Source: Planctomycetia bacterium
GTDB taxonomy: Bacteria > Planctomycetota > Planctomycetia > Gemmatales > Gemmataceae
Assembly: GCA_005772955.1 (NCBI GenBank)
Contig: SXID01000247.1
Span: 1 to 64,000, forward strand
Direction: 5' to 3'
Length of the DNA stretch: 64,000 nt
The notes under the pieces are model-generated. The model saw only the letters and a program-made list of their open reading frames with translations. It had not been told where the DNA came from and did not search any database. The position numbers were made by a program, and so were the translations under genes. This document shows positions 1 to 9,240 of the stretch, in pieces (position 1 is the first letter of the stretch; every line of letters begins with the position of its first letter).

Positions 1-576
1 AATGCGGCCCTGCGTCTCGGTGGCTGGCACGCGCTGGACACGATGCCCGCCGGACTCGTAGCGGAGGTACTGATACGCGTCGTCGCCGGTCACGCCGAAG
101 CTGATTTCCTTGAACCCGCCGGCTTCGCCGGGGCTGAACGAAAGCTCCTCGATCCTCCACCCCTTCTCGCGCGCGTAACGGGTGTACATTTCGTAGAGGT
201 TGCCCGCGAACAGCGCGGCCTCGTCGCCACCGGTCCCGGCCCGAATTTCGACGATGAGCTTCGAGTAATCTTCGTCGGGATCGACCAGGAGACGCTCTTC
301 GATGACCGCGTGCAGCGCGTCGCGTTTGGGGCGCAACTCCGCAACTTCCTCGTCCGCCATCGCTTTCAGGTCGGGATCGGCGCCCATCGCTTCTGCGTCC
401 GCGATCGCGGCGCAGAGGCGTTTGTACTCGATGTACGGCTCGACGCTCTTGGCGAGCGCACCGCGCTCTTTACCGATGGCGCCGACCTTCGTCGGGTCGG
501 AGTTGATTTCGGGGTCGTAGAGTTGTTGTTCCAACTCGCGGTAGCGCGCGAGTTGCGTTTCGAGAGAAGGGAACAT
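1..576 (-). CDS. prfA: Peptide chain release factor 1, partial (N-terminal 192 codons)
   Basis: Peptide chain release factor 1 recognises UAA/UAG in the ribosomal A site and triggers release of the finished protein. Only the N-terminal half is here; the reading frame is open through the left edge of the window. The translation starts [20 protein letters not shown], contains the family hallmark [20 protein letters not shown] around residues 110-130, and reaches [17 protein letters not shown] at the edge. The GGQ catalytic loop lies outside the window. Start ATG at 576. It lies downstream of rpmE on the same strand, a common bacterial pairing (rpmE-prfA). Identification is firm; only completeness is unknown. 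Confidence 0.95.
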   Translation of the reverse strand, partial: MFPSLETQLARYRELEQQLYDPEINSDPTKVGAIGKERGALAKSVEPYIEYKRLCAAIADAEAMGADPDLKAMADEEVAELRPKRDALHAVIEERLLVDPDEDYSKLIVEIRAGTGGDEAALFAGNLYEMYTRYAREKGWRIEELSFSPGEAGGFKEISFGVTGDDAYQYLRYESGGHRVQRVPATETQGRI

Positions 577-604
577 GGTTCGTTGTGATTGGTATTTGGT
601 GCTG

Positions 605-682
605 ATGTTAGCCGCAATCCCGAAGGGATGTGCGTGTGTCCACGCTCGCCTTCGGCTCGCGGCTAACCGAACACGACACCAA
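605..682. repeat. Intergenic inverted repeat (GTTAGCCGC family) between rpmE and prfA
   Basis: The arms GTTAGCCGC (about 608-616) and GCGGCTAAC (about 658-666) face each other, with TTGGTG/CACCAA further out. The interior holds CGCTCGCCTTCGGCTCGCGG. A related arm (GTTAGCCGCAAGCCGAAGGC) occurs at about 32907-32926, so this is one member of a dispersed intergenic family. Confidence 0.55.
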
Positions 683-690
683 ACACCGAG

Positions 691-996
691 CTATTTCTTC
701 TCATCGGTCTTCGCTGCGCCGTCGGCCTTCTTCGTGCCGGCGTAACCGGTGGCGGTCTTCTTGTACTTGTCGTTGAACTTCTGCACGCGCCCGGTGGTGT
801 CGAGCAATTTCATCTTACCAGTGAAGAACGGGTGGCTGGCGCTGGAGATTTCCAGTTTGTACAGCGGGTACTCGTTGCCGTCGGTCCACTTGATCGTGTC
901 GTTGGTCTGGACGCACGACTGCGACAGGAACGCAAATTCGGCAGCGGCGTCCTGGAACACGACCGGACGGTAGTTGGGGTGAATGCCCTTCTTCAT
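691..996 (-). CDS. rpmE: 50S ribosomal protein L31, type B
   Basis: L31 is a large-subunit ribosomal protein that bridges the 30S head and the 50S subunit. The 101-aa product begins [18 protein letters not shown] and contains [10 protein letters not shown] and [13 protein letters not shown], the type-B (YkgM/RpmE2) pattern. The zinc-binding cysteines of the type-A protein are missing, since only one Cys is present (in SQSCVQTND). The last 20 or so residues form a Lys/Ala-rich tail beyond the usual ~85 aa length. A GGAGCAG Shine-Dalgarno precedes the ATG. It sits upstream of prfA, probably co-transcribed. In type-A-bearing species, type B is the zinc-starvation paralogue; here nothing shows whether it is the only copy. 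Confidence 0.93.
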   Translation of the reverse strand: MKKGIHPNYRPVVFQDAAAEFAFLSQSCVQTNDTIKWTDGNEYPLYKLEISSASHPFFTGKMKLLDTTGRVQKFNDKYKKTATGYAGTKKADGAAKTDEKK

Positions 997-1024
997 GGCT
1001 CTGCTCCGAGGATACTAGTTAGGC

Positions 1025-1192
1025 TAGTTATGCTAGTGGAGCGAGTGGAGCGCGACAAGAAGACCTACCCCCGGCCCCGACAGGATAAGCCGCTCGCGGC
1101 TTCGCGTGTTGCGTGACGAATCATTCGCGACTCCGCAAGCGGCTTCAAGCCCCCTCCCTTTTTTGGGGGAGGCGTTGGGCGAGAGGTTCTTC
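1025..1192. repeat. Intergenic C-rich and GCCGCTTGCGG-type repeat remnants
   Basis: Between rpmE and the phosphatase gene there is no open frame with a credible start. The stretch has short CTAGTTAGGCTAGTTATGCTAG direct repeats (about 1015-1035), an AAGAAGACCTACCCCCGG arm, GCCGCTCGCGGCTTCGCG and GCAAGCGGCTTC arms, and a CCCCCTCCC...GGGGGAGG hairpin followed by GAGGTTCTTCGCG. These resemble elements at 9174-9236 and 10855-10914. Confidence 0.45.
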
Positions 1193-1195
1193 GCG

Positions 1196-2362
1196 TTACA
1201 TGATCTCTACCCCCAGCAGCGTGAAGTCGTCGGCGTGGCGCACGCTCTGGAGCAGGTCGCGCGCGACGGTGTCCACGAAGGCCGGTCCCGTGATCGCGCG
1301 GTGCTTCGCGGCGGCGTCGAGCAACCGGTCGGTTCTGCCAGAACTGGGGTCGCCATCGGGCCGTGTGCCGTCGGTTCCGATCAGAAGCCGGTCGCCGGGC
1401 TTCAACGTGTTGGAAAGCAACTGATAGGTGGTGTCCGCGGTGCCGAGGAACGGTCCTGGTATCGCCCATAGGGTCGGTTCGCCGTTGGCGGGGACGTGGA
1501 CGGGGGCTGGCAAGCCAGCACGCGCGAGGATGAGCGTGCCCGTTCTGGTGTTCAGCACACACGACAGCATCGCGACCAGTGGTAACTCGTCGGCGCCCAG
1601 GTCGGCCAACTGCTGGTTCACGGTACTCAGCACCTCGTCCGGCGGCACAACGCGGTAACTGTGCCCGGTAATCTCCTTCATCACCACCGACTGCTGAACG
1701 AACGTGCCGAGCAGCCCGCCCGCGGCCGTCCCGGTGCCGATCACGTCGCCGACGAAGAACCCGACGTGGTGCTCGTCGATGCGCCGCACGTCGTGGAAGT
1801 CGCCGCCGCCGCGATTCCGGGCGCGGTAGCACACGTGGAATCGCGCGCTCTCCACTTGCGGGAACGACTTCGGGAGGAACGTCGCACGGACCCGACGCGC
1901 CATGTCCTGTTCGCGATCCAGGTGTGCGAGCGCCCGCTTCAACTGATCGCCGAGCAATCGCGCCTCCGCGGCGCGGACCGCGGTCCGGTTCGCGTTCGCC
2001 CGCGTGCGGGTCAGCGCTCGGAGTTGCGCCACGAACACGTCCGGTTCGACCGGGCGAGAGAGAACCACGTCGGCGCCTGCGTCCAGCCCGGTCGCGGCCA
2101 ACTCCACGGAAGCCACCCACAGCACCGGCACGATCTGGTCGCCGAGTTCGGCCCGCCAGCGCCGGGTTTGTGCCGCGGCCAGATCGGCGCGCTCACCAAC
2201 GTCGATGACCGCGACCACGACGGGGTTGAAGTCAACTGCGGGTGCGGACCCGATCGCATGGTCGGTCAGCGCGAACCCCGCGGACGCGACGAGTTTCCGC
2301 AGTTCGCCGTCACCGGTTCGACCTGGGGGGCAGCTCAACAATACCGTAGCAGGTGTGGGCAT
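1196..2362 (-). CDS. Receiver-like / SpoIIE-type PP2C serine phosphatase (RsbU-like)
   Basis: A 388-aa signalling phosphatase. Residues ~5-115 look like a degenerate response-regulator receiver, ending in GADVVLSRPVEPDVFVAQL, followed by a helical linker (~115-165). Residues ~170-388 form a PP2C-type SpoIIE domain with the metal-site strings RGGGDFHD, FFVGDVIGTGTAAG and the C-terminal HADDFTLLGVEI. By family analogy it would dephosphorylate an anti-sigma-factor antagonist in a partner-switching pathway. I chose the ATG at 2362 (MPTPATVLLSCPP) because further upstream the frame runs through an intergenic CAAACAC-type repeat. No anti-sigma or antagonist gene is adjacent, so the target is unknown. 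Confidence 0.82.
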   Translation of the reverse strand: MPTPATVLLSCPPGRTGDGELRKLVASAGFALTDHAIGSAPAVDFNPVVVAVIDVGERADLAAAQTRRWRAELGDQIVPVLWVASVELAATGLDAGADVVLSRPVEPDVFVAQLRALTRTRANANRTAVRAAEARLLGDQLKRALAHLDREQDMARRVRATFLPKSFPQVESARFHVCYRARNRGGGDFHDVRRIDEHHVGFFVGDVIGTGTAAGGLLGTFVQQSVVMKEITGHSYRVVPPDEVLSTVNQQLADLGADELPLVAMLSCVLNTRTGTLILARAGLPAPVHVPANGEPTLWAIPGPFLGTADTTYQLLSNTLKPGDRLLIGTDGTRPDGDPSSGRTDRLLDAAAKHRAITGPAFVDTVARDLLQSVRHADDFTLLGVEIM

Positions 2363-2365
2363 CGG

Positions 2366-2480
2366 CGATTCGTGTTTGGTGTTTGGTGTGTAGCGTTTAG
2401 TATTTCGTGTAGTCACGAGACGCTTCGAGCTGCGGTCAACACTAAACACTAGCCGCCAAACACGAAATACCAAACACGAG
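2366..2480. repeat. AT-richer CCAAACAC / GTGTTTGG intergenic repeat
   Basis: The region between the divergent phosphatase and nuclease-family genes holds GTGTTTGGTGTTTGGTGTG on one side and CACTAAACACTAGCC...CCAAACACGAAATACCAAACACG on the other, making a loose inverted repeat of about 115 bp. The same GTGTTTGG tandem motif recurs at 32874-32972. Promoters of both genes must lie here, but I see no convincing -35/-10 boxes. Confidence 0.5.
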
Positions 2481-2490
2481 GGTGAACGCC

Positions 2491-2895
2491 GTGCCCGTTC
2501 AGATGGAACTCCGCCGGATCATCATTAGCGAACTGGTGGAACACCAGATCGTCGTGCTGAAGGAAGTGGAAGGCGAGCGCAACTTCCCGATCGTTATCGG
2601 CATTTTCGAGGCCACGAGCATCGACCGCCGCGTGAAGGGCATTCAGGCGCCGCGTCCGCTCACGCACGACCTCATTACCGCTGTCGTCGAGCAGATGGGC
2701 GGCGAAATTCAGGACATCGTGATTAGCGACCTGAAGGAACACACGTACTTCGCGAAACTCCGCATCCGCAAGGACGGCGAGTTGACCGAAGTGGACTGCC
2801 GTCCGAGCGACGCAATCGCGGTCGCAGTGGCGAATGGCGTACCGATCTACGTGAACGAGGCCGTTCTCGGCGAGGCACTGGAAGAGGAGGAATAG
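2491..2895 (+). CDS. Bifunctional nuclease family protein (BFN / DUF151)
   Basis: A 134-aa cytosolic protein of the BFN/DUF151 family. The whole length matches: PVQMELRRIIISELVEHQIV, then FPIVIGIFEATSIDRRVKG, LTHDLITAVVEQMGG, and the strongly conserved CRPSDAIAVAVANGVPIYV. Family members have reported DNase/RNase activity or act as stand-alone domains of unknown role. The GTG at 2491 is preceded by GAGGG at good spacing; the GTG at 2482 and ATG at 2503 are alternatives. The C-terminus is acidic (EALEEEE). The function in this organism is not defined by context. Confidence 0.85.
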   Translation: MPVQMELRRIIISELVEHQIVVLKEVEGERNFPIVIGIFEATSIDRRVKGIQAPRPLTHDLITAVVEQMGGEIQDIVISDLKEHTYFAKLRIRKDGELTEVDCRPSDAIAVAVANGVPIYVNEAVLGEALEEEE

Positions 2896-2961
2896 GAACT
2901 TTTTCAGGAAACGCGTCGCGGCTCGTATGGTGTTACGCCATTCTCGAACGCGCTCTCGGCA

Positions 2962-4314
2962 TTACACCAACTCCGCGATCGGTTCGCCGTCGGGCAGAAT
3001 CGCGACCGGCTTGCTCGTCGCGTCGTAGAGCATCCGGTTTCGGTCGATACCCAGATGCCGGTACACGGTCGCGAGCAAGTCGAACGGCGAATACGGCTTC
3101 TGCGACGGGAATTCGCCGCGCGCGTTCGTCGAACCGATTACCTGACCCATCTTCAAACCACCGCCGGACACGAGCGCGGAATACGCTTGCGGCCAGTGGT
3201 CGCGCCCGGTGCCGCTCGCGTTCGTGCTGAGTCGCGGCGTGCGCCCGAACTCCCCGACCACCACAACGAGAATCTGCTTGTCCAGGCTGCGCGTGAAGAT
3301 GTCTTCGATGAGCGCGGACAGTGCTTCGTCCATGTACGGCAGGCGTGTCTTCATGTAGCCGGCGAAGTGTCCGGGCCGGTTCGCGTTCAGAATGTGGTCG
3401 TCCCAGTTCGTGAACGCGTCACCGTTCTTCGGCGTGTTGAACGTGACGCTCACGACCGCGGTCCCGGCCGCCGCGAGTCGGCGCGCGAGCAAGCACGCCT
3501 GACCCCACAAGTGCCGACCGTAACGGTCGCGGGTCTTGTCGCTCTCGCGCGAAAGGTCGAACGCTTCCGCCACCTTCCGGCTCGATAGTAGCGAGAACGC
3601 TTGTTGCGTGTGCGTGTCCGAGGTCGCGAGTTTGCCACTCGCGTCGATGGCGCGTCGCAGTTTGTCGAGGTCGCCAAGTAACTGCTTGCGGTCGTCGAGT
3701 CGGCGCGTGTCGCCACCGAGCGCGAGGAACGGCGGGCGGAAGTACGGCGCCGAAGGATCGCCCACCGCGAACGCCGCATGCTGGTGGCCCACGTAGGTAG
3801 GCCGCGTCATGTACGTGCCCGACGGAACGCCGACATAGCTCGGCATCGCGTCGGGGTGCGGTCCGCGAACATAGCTCGCGACTGAGCCGAAGTCCGGGTG
3901 TTCGCTCTTCGACTGCGAGAGCGGGTCGAGCACCGTCGGGCGCTTCCCGGTCAGCACCACGATGCCGCCGTCGCTGTGGATGTTCACGTCATGGTTGAGC
4001 GACCGAATCAGGCTGAACTTGTCCGCGACCTTCGCTTGCCGCGGGAACAGCTCGCAGATGTCGTTACCGCTGACGTTCGTGCGGATCGGCTTGAACACGC
4101 TGCGGTAGGCTTCCGGCGCGTCCGGTTTCAGGTCGTAGGTTTCGAGGTGGCTCGGCCCGCCACTGAGGTAGATCAGAATGACGGACGTGTCGCGCGTCGG
4201 TTCGCTGGAAGCGGCGCGCGCCGCGAGCACGTCGGTGAGGGAGAGACCGCCGAGGGCGAGCGCCCCGGCGCGGAGGAAGTCGCGGCGAGTGGGGTCGGAG
4301 AGCGTGGGCTTCAT
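2962..4314 (-). CDS. DUF1501 domain-containing protein, Tat-type signal
   Basis: A 450-aa secreted or periplasmic protein of the DUF1501 family, greatly expanded in planctomycetes and related to the alkaline phosphatase/sulfatase fold. The start MKPTLSDPTRRDFLRAGALA carries a twin-arginine motif (RRDFLR) followed by a hydrophobic stretch and an ARAAS cleavage-like site. Downstream are ILIYLSGGPSHLETYDLKPD, NHDVNIHSDGG, VVVVGEFGRTPR and GRDHWPQAYS, all typical of DUF1501. I chose ATG 4314 over more distal starts because the twin-arginine signal starts there. It is divergent from a second DUF1501 gene. In this phylum DUF1501 proteins often accompany DUF1549/DUF1553 cytochrome-like proteins; the substrate is unknown. 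Confidence 0.88.
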   Translation of the reverse strand: MKPTLSDPTRRDFLRAGALALGGLSLTDVLAARAASSEPTRDTSVILIYLSGGPSHLETYDLKPDAPEAYRSVFKPIRTNVSGNDICELFPRQAKVADKFSLIRSLNHDVNIHSDGGIVVLTGKRPTVLDPLSQSKSEHPDFGSVASYVRGPHPDAMPSYVGVPSGTYMTRPTYVGHQHAAFAVGDPSAPYFRPPFLALGGDTRRLDDRKQLLGDLDKLRRAIDASGKLATSDTHTQQAFSLLSSRKVAEAFDLSRESDKTRDRYGRHLWGQACLLARRLAAAGTAVVSVTFNTPKNGDAFTNWDDHILNANRPGHFAGYMKTRLPYMDEALSALIEDIFTRSLDKQILVVVVGEFGRTPRLSTNASGTGRDHWPQAYSALVSGGGLKMGQVIGSTNARGEFPSQKPYSPFDLLATVYRHLGIDRNRMLYDATSKPVAILPDGEPIAELV

Positions 4315-4442
4315 GACACGAGTGTAGATTGAACGGGCAAAGCGCACAAGAAACAACCGTTGCGATCGCTCTGCCGGTCGCGTAGAGTCAGGTGAATCCC
4401 GCCTCGGCTTCACGCCTCCATTTCCTCCCCGGAGAGCGCCCG

Positions 4443-5879
4443 ATGATAACCATGCTCGGCAGCCCGCGTCGCACATGCGACGGCGTTACGCGGCGTGAGA
4501 CGCTCGCGGCCGGTGCGCTCACGCTCCTGGGAAGTAACTTCACGCTCCCGAACCTGCTCGCGGCCGAAGCAAAGAGAGCCACCGGCGCGCGGCCCGGCAA
4601 AGCCAAGAACGTGATGCTGCTGTATTTGCTCGGTGGCGCGCCCACACAAGATATGTGGGACTTGAAGCCCGACGCGGCGGCCGAAGTTCGCGGTGAGTTC
4701 AAGCCGATCTCGACTTCCGCGAATGGCGTGAAGATCAGCGAACACCTGCCGCGCACGTCGAAGTGGATGCACAAAGCCGCGATCGTTCGCAGCGTCAATC
4801 ACAAAGCCGGGTGCCACAACTGCCTGCCGAGTTACACTGGCTTTGAAGGGCTGATGCCGGACCAGCACCCGCGTGAATCCGACCCGCCGAGCATGGGCAG
4901 CGTGTGCGAGTACCTGCGCGCCGGGCGCGGCGACATGCCCGACTACGCGTACCTCCCGTGCTGGCTCGGGTGGGGTCAGGTGTTCCGCCGGTCCGGACCT
5001 TACGCTGGCTTACTCGGGCGCCGTTTCGACCCCCTCACATCCGAGTGCGCTCCATACGCCGACAAGGGCGAGAACCCGGTACCGGGCAAGCCGTCAATCG
5101 TTCGCGGATCGCCGCTTTTGCCCAACACCGCGTTCGAGACCGACCTCACCATCGACCGGCTCAACGACCGGCGCTCGCTGCTCCAGCAGATCGACGCCCG
5201 CGCGAAGCTGCTGGAGGCGGACGGCACGATCAGCAGCTACGACCGCACCCAACAACGCGCGTTCGGTTTGCTAACCGCGTCGAAGATGAAAGCGTGTTTC
5301 GACCTGTCGAAGGAAGACCCGCGCCTGCTCGACCGCTATGGCCGCACGCTGTTCGGGCACAGCACGCTCATCGGTCGCAAACTCATCGAAGAAGGCGTGC
5401 GGTTCGTGAACGTGACGTGGGATCTGTTCTGGGATCGCGTGAAGGTCGATTACGACGCGTGGGACACGCACACGAAGAACTTTAGCATCATGAAGGATAA
5501 CAAGCTCCCGCACTTCGACCAGACGTTCACCGCGCTGCTCGAAGACCTGACCAACCGCGGCATGTTGGACGATACGTTGATTGTGGTGATGAGCGAGATG
5601 GGCCGCACGCCGAAGATCAACGCGAGCGCCGGCCGCGACCACTGGACGCACTGCTATTCGGTGGTGTTCGCCGGTGCTGGCATCAAGGGCGGGACGGTGT
5701 GCGGCGCGTCCGACTCGCAGGCCGCCTATGTGAAAGATCGACCCGTGAGCACTGCGGACATCTGCTCGACCATCTACGAGTGCCTCGGTATCGATCACGA
5801 ATCGATGGTGCCGGACAAAACCGGCCGACCGTTTGGGATCTCGCACGGCGGCCAGCCCCTACGTGAAATCATGACGTAA
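4443..5879 (+). CDS. DUF1501 domain-containing protein (second copy)
   Basis: A 478-aa DUF1501 protein. The N-terminus carries a Tat-like TRRETLAAGALTLLG segment; then come NVMLLYLLGGAPTQDMWDLK, HKAGCHNCLPSYTGFEGL, DTLIVVMSEMGRTPK and GRDHWTHCYSVVFAG. It is a paralogue of the divergent gene at 2962-4314. ATG 4443 has GGAGAG about 7 nt upstream; GTG 4392 and ATG 4452 are alternatives. The gene for the HzsA-like diheme protein starts only 54 bp downstream, so the two are probably one transcript. By context it could act with that extracytoplasmic haem protein, but the reaction is unknown. Confidence 0.87.
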   Translation: MITMLGSPRRTCDGVTRRETLAAGALTLLGSNFTLPNLLAAEAKRATGARPGKAKNVMLLYLLGGAPTQDMWDLKPDAAAEVRGEFKPISTSANGVKISEHLPRTSKWMHKAAIVRSVNHKAGCHNCLPSYTGFEGLMPDQHPRESDPPSMGSVCEYLRAGRGDMPDYAYLPCWLGWGQVFRRSGPYAGLLGRRFDPLTSECAPYADKGENPVPGKPSIVRGSPLLPNTAFETDLTIDRLNDRRSLLQQIDARAKLLEADGTISSYDRTQQRAFGLLTASKMKACFDLSKEDPRLLDRYGRTLFGHSTLIGRKLIEEGVRFVNVTWDLFWDRVKVDYDAWDTHTKNFSIMKDNKLPHFDQTFTALLEDLTNRGMLDDTLIVVMSEMGRTPKINASAGRDHWTHCYSVVFAGAGIKGGTVCGASDSQAAYVKDRPVSTADICSTIYECLGIDHESMVPDKTGRPFGISHGGQPLREIMT

Positions 5880-5933
5880 CGCTACACTCGAAGAACCTCT
5901 CCCCCAACCCATTCCTCTTCCTCGCCAACTCCC

Positions 5934-8900
5934 ATGCGAACCCTGCTCGCCGCCTGCACTCTTGTCGCTCTGACATTCGCGCTACCTGCACAGGACAAGA
6001 AGCCGAAGGAAGAGAAATACCTCGACCCCATCGACACGAAGGTGCCAACCATCGGCACCGACAAGGCGGTGAAGTACGACTACGACATCGTCTACGTCCG
6101 CGCGAAGCGGGCCGGCGACAAGACACACAAGCGGTATTTCAGCGACTTCTCCTCACCAGTCACGATCGAACCCGGTGCGGACCTCATGCTGCTCCACCCC
6201 GATGGCAAGGAAGAGGTGCTGGTCGCGGGCGGCGACGGCTCTGTCACCGACCCGGTCATCTCGTTCGACGCGGAGTGGTGCTATTACGTGCTGCTCCACA
6301 ACATGCAGAAAGCCAGCCAGTGGAACCCGCCGAAGCAGGGCGGCGACATCTACAAGATTCACCTGAAGACCAAGAAGATTGTGAAGCTGACCAACCAGCG
6401 ATTCAGCCCGAACCTGGGCGCTGCGAACTGGTCGAGTGACTTCCGCAAGTCGGAGTCGGGCAAGTCGCACTTCGAGTACGGCGTGTACAACATGGGGCCG
6501 TGCCCGCTGCCCGGCGGGCGCCTCGCATTCACTTCTAATCGTGACGGCTTCCGACCCGCGAAAGGCTACCCCGCGGTCTGTCTCCAACTGTTCACGATGG
6601 ACGACCGCGACACGGACATCGGCGACACCGAGGTGCCGACCAACCTGGAGAAGATCGGGCACCACAACCTCGCGGGCGCACTGCACCCGGTCGTGCTCGC
6701 GGATGGGCGCATCATGTACAGCACGCTCGAATCACAGGGCGCGCGCAGCGACATTCTGTGGGGCATCTGGACCATCAACCCGGACGGCACGAAATGGGAA
6801 CCGCTCGTGAGCGCGTTCGATCCGGGCGGCGCGCCCAACGGCTTCCACTTCCAGGCGCAACTGAGCAACCGCGAGATCATCGTCGAGGAGTATTACAACC
6901 AGAACAACAGCGGGTTCGGCGCGTACATCAAACTGGCGCGACCGGGCTATAACCCGTTCCTCGCGTACGACCCGGTGTGGGGCTTCAACTTCGAGGACGG
7001 GAAATTCCCGCCCACGTTCCTGAACCAACACAATTTCGCTGACCTACTCCCGGCTGCCGACCACGGCTATCCCGCGTTCGGCCCGGCGCACATGGCCGAT
7101 AACGCCGGTTGGCGCTACGGCCGCAGCGACAACGGCAACCCGCGTACCTACAAGATGCCGTTCATGCCGATGCACAGCGTTTCGTTCACGCCGTTCACGC
7201 ACGGTCTGGAAGGACCGGCGGACCGGGCCGTTCGCGGCGACAAGACCTCACCCGCGGTCGGCAAGTTCACGCACCCCAGTAGCGCGCCGGCAAATCACCT
7301 GCTGACGTGTTACTCACCCGGGCCGGTCAACCACCAGTACAGCTACCCGCCGGAACTCGACGGGGGCATCTACTTGATCAAGAGCGGCAAGGTGGTGAAC
7401 TCGCCGAGCGAGATGCGCCTCATCAAGAACGACCCCGAGTACAACGAATGTTGGCCGCGCGCAGTGGTGCCGTACAGCCGCATTTACGGCATCAAGGAAC
7501 CGCGCAACATCGCGCACATCGCGAACAACGGCAAGCTCTCGAAGCACCTCCCTGAAGGAACGCCCTTCGGATTGGTCGGTACGTCGAGTTTCTACAAGCG
7601 CGAGAGTTACCCGAACGGTGCGGTTCCGCTGAGGAGTGTGACCGCGGGCTTTGCGGGGAAGAACAACGACCCGTGGAAGGGGCTGGATCCGTTCACCAGC
7701 CACGGGAACGGTCCGCCGCTGAACTGGCACAACCAGGGCGCCGAAGCCGGGTTGTACACGAACGACGACATCCACGCGGTGCGTGTGTTGGCGATGGAGC
7801 CGACCACCGACCGCAAGGGCGCGAACGGCGGTCGCCGCTATTACAACCACGCGGGCGAACGGCTTCGCGTGCTTGGCGAGATTCCGCTGCGCAAGTTCGA
7901 GAAGGATGGGCAACCCAACGACCCCGACGGCAACCCTGACACGAGCTTCCTCGCGAAGATTCCCGCGGACGTGGGCTTCACGTTCCAGACGCTTGACAAA
8001 CATGGGCGTGTGCTGAACGCGGCGCAGACGTGGCACCAACTCCGACCGGGCGAAGTTCGCAACGACTGCGGCGGTTGCCATTCGCACAGTCAGAAGGGGA
8101 CCGAGTTCAAACACACGCTCGCGGGCAAGCCGGATTACAAGGTGTGGGATCTCGTGAACACCACACCCATCGTCACCGCGAAGCCGAAGGACGAAAGTAA
8201 AGTGAAGTGGGACGCGAAGGATGAGAGCGGCTTGCGGTACGTCAAGAACGGGCCGCTGAACGTCGAGTACTGGCGCGACGTGCAGCCGATCCTCGCGAAA
8301 CACTGCGCGGAGTGCCACAACTCGAAAGACGGCAAGAAGCCGGACGGGAACCTTGACCTCGACGCGGACAACACACTCGTGGATCGCGAGAACATCGGGA
8401 AGTTCCCAGGCACGTACTACCGGCTCGCGCTCGACGAACGCGGCAAGTTCGGTCACAAGCCAGCGGGGTGGGATTCGTGGGGTTCGCAGAACGCGAGCCG
8501 CTACGTCCGCAAGTTCCAGTCGCGCCGCAGTCTGCTCGTGTGGAAGGTCTACGGCGGGCGGCTCGACGGATTCAGCAACGACGATCATCCGTCCGAGAAG
8601 GAACCCGGCAGCGGGAAACTGTTCCACAAGGGCGAAGAAGTCGATCTGCAGAAGAACAAGTCGAAGGCCGACCTCGACTACACGGGGAAGGTCATGCCGC
8701 CCCCCGGCTGGGGCGGGGGCATCCCGATCAGCGACGAGCAGAAGCGAACCATCGCGCGCTGGGTCGATCTCGGCTGCCCGATCGACCTGGACTACGACCC
8801 CACAAAGCCGCTTGCGGCTTCGCAGGGTTTCGGGTGGATGCTCGACGACCAGCGCCCGACGCTCACGCTCACCTACCCGCTACCGGGCAAGAACGCGGAG

Positions 8901-9164
8901 TTGTCGCGCATCGTGATCGGCACGCACGATTACGGCAGCGGTCTGAACGCCGAGAGCCTTCGTGTGACGGCCGACTTCGCGCTCGACGGCGTCGCGGCCG
9001 GGGAGAACCTCGCGCCGAGGTTCAAACCCACGACGCAGGGCGTGCAGGTCTGGGAGCTATCGAAGCCGCTGACGGAACTGCCGACCGGCACGCTGACCGT
9101 GAGCGTGGCCGACAAGCAGGGCAACATCACGCGTATCGAACGTCGATTCAAGATCGGGCAGTGA
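5934..9164 (+). CDS. Secreted diheme protein, hydrazine-synthase-alpha-like (beta-propeller plus CxxCH)
   Basis: A 1076-aa exported protein. Residues 1-20 (MRTLLAACTLVALTFALPAQ) form a signal peptide. Residues ~60-480 look like a TolB/PD40-type beta-propeller (FDAEWCYYVLLHNM, GRLAFTSNRDGFRP, GRIMYSTLE). Two c-type haem motifs follow: CGGCH near residue 712 and CAECH near residue 791. The C-terminal ~120 residues (LTLTYPLPGKNAELSRIVIG onward) look like an Ig-like fold. This order matches planctomycete proteins annotated as 'hydrazine synthase alpha subunit middle domain-containing'. I see no sign of anammox partners, so hydrazine synthesis should not be inferred. It probably shares a transcript with the preceding DUF1501 gene. 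Confidence 0.8.
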   Translation: MRTLLAACTLVALTFALPAQDKKPKEEKYLDPIDTKVPTIGTDKAVKYDYDIVYVRAKRAGDKTHKRYFSDFSSPVTIEPGADLMLLHPDGKEEVLVAGGDGSVTDPVISFDAEWCYYVLLHNMQKASQWNPPKQGGDIYKIHLKTKKIVKLTNQRFSPNLGAANWSSDFRKSESGKSHFEYGVYNMGPCPLPGGRLAFTSNRDGFRPAKGYPAVCLQLFTMDDRDTDIGDTEVPTNLEKIGHHNLAGALHPVVLADGRIMYSTLESQGARSDILWGIWTINPDGTKWEPLVSAFDPGGAPNGFHFQAQLSNREIIVEEYYNQNNSGFGAYIKLARPGYNPFLAYDPVWGFNFEDGKFPPTFLNQHNFADLLPAADHGYPAFGPAHMADNAGWRYGRSDNGNPRTYKMPFMPMHSVSFTPFTHGLEGPADRAVRGDKTSPAVGKFTHPSSAPANHLLTCYSPGPVNHQYSYPPELDGGIYLIKSGKVVNSPSEMRLIKNDPEYNECWPRAVVPYSRIYGIKEPRNIAHIANNGKLSKHLPEGTPFGLVGTSSFYKRESYPNGAVPLRSVTAGFAGKNNDPWKGLDPFTSHGNGPPLNWHNQGAEAGLYTNDDIHAVRVLAMEPTTDRKGANGGRRYYNHAGERLRVLGEIPLRKFEKDGQPNDPDGNPDTSFLAKIPADVGFTFQTLDKHGRVLNAAQTWHQLRPGEVRNDCGGCHSHSQKGTEFKHTLAGKPDYKVWDLVNTTPIVTAKPKDESKVKWDAKDESGLRYVKNGPLNVEYWRDVQPILAKHCAECHNSKDGKKPDGNLDLDADNTLVDRENIGKFPGTYYRLALDERGKFGHKPAGWDSWGSQNASRYVRKFQSRRSLLVWKVYGGRLDGFSNDDHPSEKEPGSGKLFHKGEEVDLQKNKSKADLDYTGKVMPPPGWGGGIPISDEQKRTIARWVDLGCPIDLDYDPTKPLAASQGFGWMLDDQRPTLTLTYPLPGKNAELSRIVIGTHDYGSGLNAESLRVTADFALDGVAAGENLAPRFKPTTQGVQVWELSKPLTELPTGTLTVSVADKQGNITRIERRFKIGQ

Positions 9165-9173
9165 TTTTGTTGG

Positions 9174-9236
9174 TTGTTCCCCGCGAAGCCGCAAGCGGAA
9201 TCTGCTTTTCGCCGCTTGCGGCTTCGCGGGGAACAA
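9174..9236. terminator. Perfect 25-bp inverted repeat between convergent genes
   Basis: The arms 9174-9198 and 9212-9236 are exact reverse complements (beginning TTGTTCCCCGCGAAGCCGCA), separated by 13 nt. It lies exactly between the stop codons of the convergent HzsA-like and dacB genes, so a bidirectional terminator role is plausible, although there is no clean U-tract. GCCGCTTGCGGCTTCGC-type arms also occur near 1090 and inside the upstream CDS at about 8808-8824, so this is also a dispersed repeat. Confidence 0.7.
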
Positions 9237-9240
9237 GCCC

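Noticed and set aside
43-588. Long plus-strand reading frame opposite prfA
   Set aside because: Antisense mirror of the release factor gene; the minus-strand frame has clear RF1 motifs and this one has none.
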